A stretch of 32,165 bases of DNA. Source: Candidatus Doudnabacteria bacterium. Lineage in GTDB: Bacteria; Patescibacteriota; Doudnabacteria; UBA920; 2-01-FULL-46-14. The stretch lies in NCBI GenBank assembly GCA_023246055.1, contig JAHFJD010000007.1, forward strand, positions 1 through 32,165, given 5' to 3'. The translations under genes and the position numbers were made by a program. The notes under the pieces are model-generated. The model made no database searches. It was given only the letters and a program-made list of their open reading frames with translations, and was not told the DNA's origin. Below are positions 25,586-32,165 of the stretch, piece by piece. How positions within the stretch are numbered: position 1 is the first letter of the stretch; each line of letters starts with the position of its first letter.

Positions 25586-26722
25586 ATGCGAATTGGGATA
25601 GACATTCGGGCGCTTATGGAAGGGAAGACCACCGGGGTAGAGATGTATCTCGACAATTTGCTGCGCAACATCTTTGAAATTGATAACATCAATCAGTATG
25701 TGTTGTTTGCCAATTCTTTTCGAAGAGTATCACTGCCCGAATATAAATATGCCAACGTTGAGATGATTGTCACGAGGTATCCAAATAAACTTTTTAATCT
25801 CGGCCAAAAGCTTGGTTTTCCAACCATCGAGCATTTGGTGGGGAATATCGATTTATTTTTTTCCCCGCATTGGCGGGCGACTGCGCTGCGAGATTCCACA
25901 CCGCTTGCGGTCACTTTTCACGATTTATTTTTTGAAGTCAGTCCAGCCTTTTTTACGTGGCGCAGACGAATCTGGCATTGGTTTATGAATTACCGAGCTG
26001 CGGCTAGCAGAGCAAATCGAATCATTGCCGTATCAGAGAATACGAAGCAGGATTTGGTGGAGCTTTACGGAGTCAGCAAAAGTAAGGTTCAAGTGATCTA
26101 TCCCGGTACCATCCCTGCAAATAAACCTACAACCTACAACCCACAACCTACAACCTACTTTTTGTATTTCGGCACTTTTGAGCCGCGGAAAAATATCGAA
26201 GGGGTGGTGGCGGCTTATGAAGAGTATTATAAATCCAGCAAGATCCGCAGGCCGCTCGTGATCGCGGGTTCAAGCGGCTGGAAAACCATGCTTCGGATTT
26301 CCGCTCATTTGCGGGGATCGATCAGGATTGAAAAAGACGTCAGCGAAGCAGACAAGGCCCGGCTTTATCAAGGTGCGTTCGCTTTCGTTTTTCCCAGTTT
26401 TTATGAGGGTTTTGGTTTTCCGGTTCTCGAAGCCGCTTCTGCGGGGCTTCCAGTTTTGACCAGTTATAACTCCAGCCTCATCGAAGTTGCTGGGGATTTT
26501 GCGTTGTTTGTGAATCCGTTCCGCCCGAGCGAGATTGCGGATGCTATGCTAGAGCTGGAAAATGACGAACGTCTGTACGATGATTTGATAAGGAAAGGAC
26601 AAATAGCAGCGGCAGGGTTTAAATGGGAGAATACGGCTCGATCGACAATTGAATTGTTTACAAATGTTAGTAACCTCACCCCAACCCTCTCCGTCATCGG
26701 AGAGGGAGAAAAAATGTTATGA
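25586..26722 (+). CDS. GT4-type glycosyltransferase (GT-2)
   Basis: GIDIRALMEGKTTGVEMYLDNLL, AVTFHDLFFEVSPAFF, FLYFGTFEPRKNIEGVV, FVFPSFYEGFGFPVLEAASAGLPVLTSYNSSLIEVAGDFALFVNP. Confidence 0.94.
   Translation: MRIGIDIRALMEGKTTGVEMYLDNLLRNIFEIDNINQYVLFANSFRRVSLPEYKYANVEMIVTRYPNKLFNLGQKLGFPTIEHLVGNIDLFFSPHWRATALRDSTPLAVTFHDLFFEVSPAFFTWRRRIWHWFMNYRAAASRANRIIAVSENTKQDLVELYGVSKSKVQVIYPGTIPANKPTTYNPQPTTYFLYFGTFEPRKNIEGVVAAYEEYYKSSKIRRPLVIAGSSGWKTMLRISAHLRGSIRIEKDVSEADKARLYQGAFAFVFPSFYEGFGFPVLEAASAGLPVLTSYNSSLIEVAGDFALFVNPFRPSEIADAMLELENDERLYDDLIRKGQIAAAGFKWENTARSTIELFTNVSNLTPTLSVIGEGEKML
26125..26158 (+). repeat. Heptanucleotide tandem repeat (ACCTACA)~5 inside GT-2
   Basis: ACCTACA ACCTACA ACCCACA ACCTACA ACCTAC. 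Confidence 0.95.
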
Positions 26723-27834
26723 GAATTGGCATTGATTGTCGGATGGCTGGAACTGGAGAGGGGATAGGGCGGTATGTGGAAGAACTCATCAAACACCTTT
26801 CCGAGATTGACAATGAGAATATTTATGTTTTGTTGTTTTCTGAATCCATGTTAGCTTCTAAATTTCAAATTTCAAATGACAAATTTCAAAAAATTATTGT
26901 AAAATCAAAATATTATTCGCTTTCGGAGCAAACGTATTTTATCTGGGAGCTTTTCAAACTCAAACTGGATATCGTGCATTTTCCGAGCTTTAACGTGCCG
27001 ATTCTGTATCCCGGAAAATTTGTGGTCACGATTCATGACATTATCCACCATCGGTTTCCCGGCCGAAAGAAATCGCGGTTCGTGCACAGGCTGGCTTATC
27101 GCCTCGTGATTTGGGCGGCCATCAAGCGCGCCAAGAGAATAATTGCGGTGTCCGAGGCGACCAAGCGGGATATCCTGAAGGTTTTTCATGTAGGATTGGA
27201 AAAAATCACAGTTATCTACGAAGGTGCGGGCCTCAAATTGGCTAGTATTAATGATACAGATGCAGTGTTGAAGCGATATAATATTCAAAAACCTTTTTTG
27301 CTGTTTGTCGGCGTGTGGCGTCAGTACAAAAATTTGCCAAGACTCGCCGCTGCTTTTGATTTGGTGCGAGATAAATATTCATTGGACTGTGAACTCGTGC
27401 TGGCCGGCAAGATTGATGATTTTTATCCGGAAATCAAAAATGAGATATTGAGCATAAAGAATGCGGATTACATCCGGGCTTTGGGTTATGTCCCAGAGCC
27501 GGATTTGGCTGCGCTTTACCGAGCGGCGAGGATATTTGTGATTCCTTCCCTGACCGAGGGATTTGGACTCGTGGGGATCGAGGCTCAAAGCTCTGGAACA
27601 GCTGTCCTGGCTTCTGACATTGCTGTTCTGCGCGAGGTTTTGGGGTCAGGCGCTTTGTATTTCAATCCGAGAAACGTAGAGGATATGGCGGAAAAAATTT
27701 CAACGTTGTGGCAAAATGAAGCTTCGCTCGAGGATTCGAGACGTGCGGGTCGCGATAACGCGGCGCGTTTTACCTGGACCAAGACTGCAGAGGGAACAAA
27801 AATGATTTATAATTCAATCGCATGGGATTTCTAA
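26719..27834 (+). CDS. GT4-type glycosyltransferase (GT-3)
   Basis: RIGIDCRMAGTGEGIGRYVEELI, VVTIHDIIHHRFPGRK, LLFVGVWRQYKNLPRLAAAF, FVIPSLTEGFGLVGIEAQSSGTAVLASDIAVLREVLGSGALYFNP. Confidence 0.94.
   Translation: MRIGIDCRMAGTGEGIGRYVEELIKHLSEIDNENIYVLLFSESMLASKFQISNDKFQKIIVKSKYYSLSEQTYFIWELFKLKLDIVHFPSFNVPILYPGKFVVTIHDIIHHRFPGRKKSRFVHRLAYRLVIWAAIKRAKRIIAVSEATKRDILKVFHVGLEKITVIYEGAGLKLASINDTDAVLKRYNIQKPFLLFVGVWRQYKNLPRLAAAFDLVRDKYSLDCELVLAGKIDDFYPEIKNEILSIKNADYIRALGYVPEPDLAALYRAARIFVIPSLTEGFGLVGIEAQSSGTAVLASDIAVLREVLGSGALYFNPRNVEDMAEKISTLWQNEASLEDSRRAGRDNAARFTWTKTAEGTKMIYNSIAWDF
26860..26887 (+). repeat. Heptanucleotide tandem repeat (AAATTTC)4 inside GT-3
   Basis: AAATTTC AAATTTC AAATGAC AAATTTC. 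Confidence 0.9.
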
Positions 27835-27838
27835 CGAG

Positions 27839-28954
27839 ATGAAAATTTTTCTAGCTGGTGGCGGAACAGGAGGAGCGACTGCGCCGGTATTGGCCGTGGC
27901 CGAGACCCTAGCCGACCTTGTTCCGGATGTCAAATTTTTTGTTGTGGGAAACCAAGGGGTAGAAAAAAAGATGATCTCAAGCTCAAAGCGTTCCCTTGCT
28001 TATCTCTCGATTCCGGCCGGTAAATGGCGCCGCTATTTTTCATTCCTCAATTTTTTTGATTTATTCAAAATTGTAGCCGGGTTTTTGAAATCCCTATATC
28101 TAGTTCGCAAATATCGCCCAGACGTGATTTTTGGCGCCGGTAGTTTCGTGCAAGTGCCTCTTGCCTGGGCGGGTTTTTTCTTTGGCGTGCCAGTGGTTAT
28201 TCATCAGCCGGATTTTGATCTGCTTCTTGCCACGAGACTTGTCGCGCCGGTGACTCGCGCTATCACTGTGAGTTTTTCCTGGAGCGGAAAAAATTTTTAT
28301 GGCTTTTCCGGGCTGCTGAAAAAAATAAAAAAATCGAAAATCCACGTGACCGGCAACCCTGTCCGCCGGGAAATTTTTGGCGGCTCGAAGGAGCGCGCCC
28401 GGAAAATTTTTCATCTCAATTCTGATTATCCGGTCATGCTGGTGATGGGCGGCAGCCAGGGATCAGCGAAGATTAACGAAGTGATTTTAGATGCGGCGCC
28501 CGAGATTGTAAAATATGTTCAGGTGATTCATGTCACAGGAGGCAAGGCAAAAAAAAGCAAGCGCTTTGAGCATCCGCACTATCACCTGTATGATTACCTT
28601 GATGAGGAGTTAAAAGATGCGTACGCGGCGGCTGATTTCGTGATTTGCCGGGCTGGCATCTCCACGATCACCGAGCTCTCGGCCTTGAAAATGCCCGCAA
28701 TAGTTGTGCCCCTGCCGAAGAGTCCGCAAGAGACCAATGCGAAGCTTTTGGTCTACACGAGCAGTGCGGTCGTGGTATTTGAACAAATTTTTAAACCCGA
28801 ACTCGTGGTCTCACTCATCCGGAAAATAATTTGGCAGAGTGATGCGGTCAAGATTATTAAAGCGAATATCGGGAGGCTGATGCCGCCTGATGCGAACAAA
28901 AAGATAGCCAAGCTCATCATAGATATCTATGGACAAGCAAAAGCAAGAAAATAG
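27839..28954 (+). CDS. murG: MurG, UDP-GlcNAc:undecaprenyl-PP-MurNAc-pentapeptide GlcNAc transferase
   Basis: FLAGGGTGGATAPVLAVAE, RPDVIFGAGSFVQVPLAWAG, VMGGSQGSAKINE, ADFVICRAGISTITELSALKMPAIVVPLP. Confidence 0.92.
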   Translation: MKIFLAGGGTGGATAPVLAVAETLADLVPDVKFFVVGNQGVEKKMISSSKRSLAYLSIPAGKWRRYFSFLNFFDLFKIVAGFLKSLYLVRKYRPDVIFGAGSFVQVPLAWAGFFFGVPVVIHQPDFDLLLATRLVAPVTRAITVSFSWSGKNFYGFSGLLKKIKKSKIHVTGNPVRREIFGGSKERARKIFHLNSDYPVMLVMGGSQGSAKINEVILDAAPEIVKYVQVIHVTGGKAKKSKRFEHPHYHLYDYLDEELKDAYAAADFVICRAGISTITELSALKMPAIVVPLPKSPQETNAKLLVYTSSAVVVFEQIFKPELVVSLIRKIIWQSDAVKIIKANIGRLMPPDANKKIAKLIIDIYGQAKARK

Positions 28955-29909
28955 ACCTGCCTCGCTCACTTCGCCTTCGCGAGAGCGAAGCGGGCCGGCG
29001 AGCGGCCCAAAAATCGGGTTGGCGCTTTCTGGAGGCTCGGGCAAGGCGATCTCTTACATTGGGGTCATCGAGGTTTTTGAGGAGCACGATATTCCTATCG
29101 ATTATATCACCGCATGTTCATCAGGCACGATCATCGCCGGCAGTTATGCCTGCGGTACGATGCAAAAGCTAAAAAACGATTGGCTATCTTTGGATAAAAA
29201 ATTTATATTGCGGATGTTTGAGCTGGGTGATACCGGCCAAGCAATATTTACCACAGACAAATTCGCAAATTGGATTCGGCAGTACATTGACAAGAGATTT
29301 GAAGACGTGAAGCCCCGCTTGGGATTTGTCAGCGCTGATCTCAAAACCGGCACTCCAGTGGTGCTTTCTCTCGGGGACATTGTGAGAGCAGCGCAAGCGA
29401 GTTGCGCTGTTCCCGGTCTATTCGAGCCGGTGGAGTGGGGAAATATGCTCCTCGCTGACGGGGGATTGGTTTGCGCCATTCCCGCAAGCCAAGCCAAGGA
29501 AATGGGAGCAGATATCGTGATCGGCGTGGATATTTTGAGTAGGCGACATGTTTTTACGAGAAAAACCATTCAGTATCGCAAAAGATATAATTTGCTAAAG
29601 GAGAGCTCCCTATTTCAGCCGATTCGTTTTTTGTCCAAGCAATTTAGCAAATTTCGGAGCGCATTGATGCTGGAGGAGCAGCGGCACCCGAGTGTGTTTT
29701 CCATATTAGGTGATGCCATGAACATAGTCATTGACGTGGAAAAACATGATACCGATAATCAATTTTGCGACGTGCTCCTGGCTCCCAATGTCAAAAACGC
29801 TACTGACAAAATTGGGCTGAAAGCTTCCAGGGTTATGTATGAAGAGGGGCGCAGATGTGCGCTCGTCGCCCTGCCGGAAATAGAGAGATTAATTAAAAAA
29901 TATCAATGA
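28929..29909 (+). CDS. Patatin-like phospholipase
   Basis: IGLALSGGSGKAISYIGVIEVFEEHDIPIDYITACSSGTIIAG…ASCAVPGLFEPVEWGNMLLADGGLVCAIP (Ser/Asp dyad context). Confidence 0.9.
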   Translation: MDKQKQENRPASLTSPSRERSGPASGPKIGLALSGGSGKAISYIGVIEVFEEHDIPIDYITACSSGTIIAGSYACGTMQKLKNDWLSLDKKFILRMFELGDTGQAIFTTDKFANWIRQYIDKRFEDVKPRLGFVSADLKTGTPVVLSLGDIVRAAQASCAVPGLFEPVEWGNMLLADGGLVCAIPASQAKEMGADIVIGVDILSRRHVFTRKTIQYRKRYNLLKESSLFQPIRFLSKQFSKFRSALMLEEQRHPSVFSILGDAMNIVIDVEKHDTDNQFCDVLLAPNVKNATDKIGLKASRVMYEEGRRCALVALPEIERLIKKYQ

Positions 29910-30598
29910 AAATCATCGCACATCGGGGTGGAATGGGGCGAGCTTCAGAGAATTCACTTGAGGGCATGATGCAGACTATCGCTGATGGAGCGGCAGGGTT
30001 TGAATTCGACGTAATGCTGACGAGAGATCAGCAGCCGGTAGTGGTTCATACACCGTTTTATAGCGCACAGATTGGGAGAATGACTTGGCATCAGCTGCAA
30101 GAAATGGGTGTCCCGCATCTTCGAGAAGCACTCGAAATCGTACGGACCCACGATATTGTCGGGATTCTTGAGCCAAAGCGGGTTAGCCGCGAACTCATGG
30201 AACAGATAGGAAAATTGATTAGTGAATACGGAGTATTGAAAAAGATTGAGATAATAAGCTTTTATTCGCGACGGAAAAACCTTGAATATATCAAACTTTT
30301 TTTGCCAGACATCAGGTGCAGTGTTATAGTTCTTAATCCTTTTACGAATTGGGTGAAAATTGCTAACCGACTTAAAGCGGACACTGTGCTTACAGGTTGG
30401 AAGGGATTTAATTATCTAACATCGTTTACCGGGGTCATACAAAAAAGGATAAATGAATTACGAGCAAGTGGCATCGAGTTCGGGGTCGGTATTGCCAATG
30501 ACGCAAAGAACATTGTGTGGGCATCAGCTCTTCGCCCTGATCAGTTGTTCAGCGATGACGTAAAACTTACGATAGAGATCGTAGATGAACATAGATAA
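29906..30598 (+). CDS. Glycerophosphodiester phosphodiesterase family protein
   Basis: IIAHRGGMGRASENSLEGMMQTIADGAAGFEFDVMLTRDQQPVVVHT; ATGA overlap with the patatin gene. Confidence 0.9.
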   Translation: MKIIAHRGGMGRASENSLEGMMQTIADGAAGFEFDVMLTRDQQPVVVHTPFYSAQIGRMTWHQLQEMGVPHLREALEIVRTHDIVGILEPKRVSRELMEQIGKLISEYGVLKKIEIISFYSRRKNLEYIKLFLPDIRCSVIVLNPFTNWVKIANRLKADTVLTGWKGFNYLTSFTGVIQKRINELRASGIEFGVGIANDAKNIVWASALRPDQLFSDDVKLTIEIVDEHR

Positions 30599-31904
30599 GG
30601 CTAAAAAAATACATATTGTGGGGATTGGCGGAATCGGCATCTCTGCACTGGCCCGAGTTTTGGAAGCACAGGGCGCAGTAGTTTCTGGTTCTGACCTTGA
30701 AACTGGCGGGCATAAGGCCGAGAATGTTCCGACTGACGCGGATTTGCTAATTTATTCCGCTGCAGTTCCGGAAAATAATTCTGAACGAGCCAGAGCCCGC
30801 GAACTGGGGATAAAGACAATATCCTATCCCGAGGCGTTGGGTGAATTTTGTAGTGGCAAGAAAGTCATTGCAGTTGCTGGTACTAACGGCAAAACCACAA
30901 CCACAGCCATGATTGGCTGGATTCTCGAACAAGCCGGCATGGATCCGACTGTGGTAGTCGGAAGCAAAGTTTTAGCGTGGGATGCAAACGCTCGCGTGGG
31001 ACAGGGCCAGTGGGTTGTTTTGGAGGCTGATGAGTACCGCCGCGCTTTTTTGAATTATCAACCCGATATCGCTGTTATCACCAATATTGCCGCGGATCAT
31101 TTGGATTATTATAAGGACATTGAAGATATAAAAGGTGCTTTTGCGGAATTTGTCGGAAACATCAAACCAGGCGGGACATTTGTTTACAATATGGATGATG
31201 AGAATACTAGAGAACTCCCCCCATCCCCCTCTTTAAGCAAAGAGGGGGAGTCTCCCTTTCTTTTACAAAGAGAGGGCAGGGGTGAGTTCGGAGTTATCGA
31301 GATGGTCGGTTTCTCAAGCGGTAATAATTTCAAATTACAAATTCCAGGACGATACAATCAATCCAATGCTGCGGCAGGAGCTACGGTTTGCCGAATTCTG
31401 GGGATTCCTCAAACGATCGTCGCCTCCGCTCTCGAGTCATTTTCCGGCACCTCCAGGAGATTTGAAAAAGTGGGGCGGCTTGGCCGCACCGAAATTATTT
31501 CCGATTACGCGCATCACCCGGACGCGGTTAGAGTGACGATGCAAACTGCCCGGGAATTGTACGGGGGCAAAGTCTTGGCTGTGTTCCAACCGCATCAGCA
31601 TAATCGTACAAAAAAATTGTTTCACGAATTTGTCCGCGCCTTCTGTTCGAGTACGGTTGAGAATTTTATTATTTGTGAAATTTTCGATGTTGCGGGACGG
31701 GAAGACTTGGGCGACCAAGATATCAGCTCGCAGGACCTCGTTCGAGAGATTCAGAAATGCGGCAAACACGCTTCATACGCCAAAGATTTATCTGACTGCG
31801 AAACTCAAATCCGCGCCATTGCCGCAAAATTTGACGCCATAATAATCATGGGCGCGGGCGACATTTATAAAGTGGCTAGTAAGCTAGTAAGCAGTAAGCA
31901 GTAA
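30585..31904 (+). CDS. murC: UDP-N-acetylmuramate--L-alanine ligase
   Basis: IHIVGIGGIGISALARVL, VIAVAGTNGKTTTTAMIGWIL, VITNIAADHLDYY, GRYNQSNAAAGATVC, ISDYAHHPDAVRVTMQTAR. Confidence 0.95.
   Translation: MNIDKAKKIHIVGIGGIGISALARVLEAQGAVVSGSDLETGGHKAENVPTDADLLIYSAAVPENNSERARARELGIKTISYPEALGEFCSGKKVIAVAGTNGKTTTTAMIGWILEQAGMDPTVVVGSKVLAWDANARVGQGQWVVLEADEYRRAFLNYQPDIAVITNIAADHLDYYKDIEDIKGAFAEFVGNIKPGGTFVYNMDDENTRELPPSPSLSKEGESPFLLQREGRGEFGVIEMVGFSSGNNFKLQIPGRYNQSNAAAGATVCRILGIPQTIVASALESFSGTSRRFEKVGRLGRTEIISDYAHHPDAVRVTMQTARELYGGKVLAVFQPHQHNRTKKLFHEFVRAFCSSTVENFIICEIFDVAGREDLGDQDISSQDLVREIQKCGKHASYAKDLSDCETQIRAIAAKFDAIIIMGAGDIYKVASKLVSSKQ
31213..31288. repeat. Palindromic repeat inside murC
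   Basis: AACTCCCCCCATCCCCCTCTTTaagcAAAGAGGGGGAGTCTCCCTTTC…AAAGAGAGGGCAGGGGTGAGTT. Confidence 0.9.
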
Positions 31905-31920
31905 GCAGTAAGCAGTAAGC
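31878..31920 (+). repeat. Heptanucleotide tandem repeat (AGTAAGC)6 at the murC-murB junction
   Basis: AGTAAGC at 31878, then five consecutive copies 31886-31920; the murC stop lies inside a unit. Confidence 0.97.
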
Positions 31921-31924
31921 GCCA

Positions 31925-32165
31925 ATGCAGGTCAAAAAAAATTACAAACTCAAAAAATTCACCACCATGGCAATCGGGGGGCCGGCCAGCTACTTTGTAA
32001 CGGCCAAAACCGAGAGGGACCTAGAGCAGGCTTTGGAGTTTGCCAGAAAAAGTAGATTGCCTTGGTATGTGGTGGGGGAGGGGTCAAATCTGATCGTGAG
32101 TGACAAGGGGTATCGGGGAGTCATAATTCAATGTCAAATTTTAAATGTCAAATTTCAAAAGAATA
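31925..32165 (+). CDS. murB: UDP-N-acetylenolpyruvoylglucosamine reductase MurB, 3'-truncated by the window end
   Basis: MQVKKNYKLKKFTTMAIGGPASYFVTAKTERDLEQALEFARKSRLPWYVVGEGSNLIVSDKGYRGVII; not in the ORF track. Confidence 0.93.
   Translation, partial: MQVKKNYKLKKFTTMAIGGPASYFVTAKTERDLEQALEFARKSRLPWYVVGEGSNLIVSDKGYRGVIIQCQILNVKFQKN

Overview
The window reads as an ordinary chromosomal segment of a small-genome bacterium. Gene content, divergent short proteins and the repeat types suggest Patescibacteria/CPR; this is inference and no search was run. It holds about 30 supported CDSs: a 5'-truncated MraY/WecA-like transferase, DUF192, rplU, recR (frame-disrupted), dnaB, cysS, a CDP-alcohol phosphatidyltransferase, a CorA-like transporter, a three-gene set with a VirD4/TraD-like ATPase, GtrA, an ATP-grasp ligase, PP2C, dnaX, a DUF458/YkuK protein, a DM13 protein, a DUF5668 protein, type-II glutamine synthetase, an FNR-like oxidoreductase, a sugar-phosphate transferase, three GT4 glycosyltransferases, murG, a patatin, GDPD, murC and a 3'-truncated murB. 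RNA genes are tRNA-Gln(UUG) and RNase P RNA. The most striking signal is that repeats sit inside genes. GC-rich palindromic elements occur in frame in rplU, recR, cysS, an ATP-grasp gene, two glycosyltransferases, a patatin and murC, and a similar hairpin extends the RNase P RNA. Separately, 7-bp-period tandem repeats occur in dnaX, two glycosyltransferases, the murC/murB junction and murB. Other leads are a 162-bp MITE-like hairpin with a 74-bp derivative that supplies a start codon, a candidate sRNA with a UCCUCC loop, several promoters placed for leaderless mRNAs, a possible -1 frameshift site in recR, a chain of tiny unknown ORFs, and a lipolytic gene pair embedded in the mur cluster.
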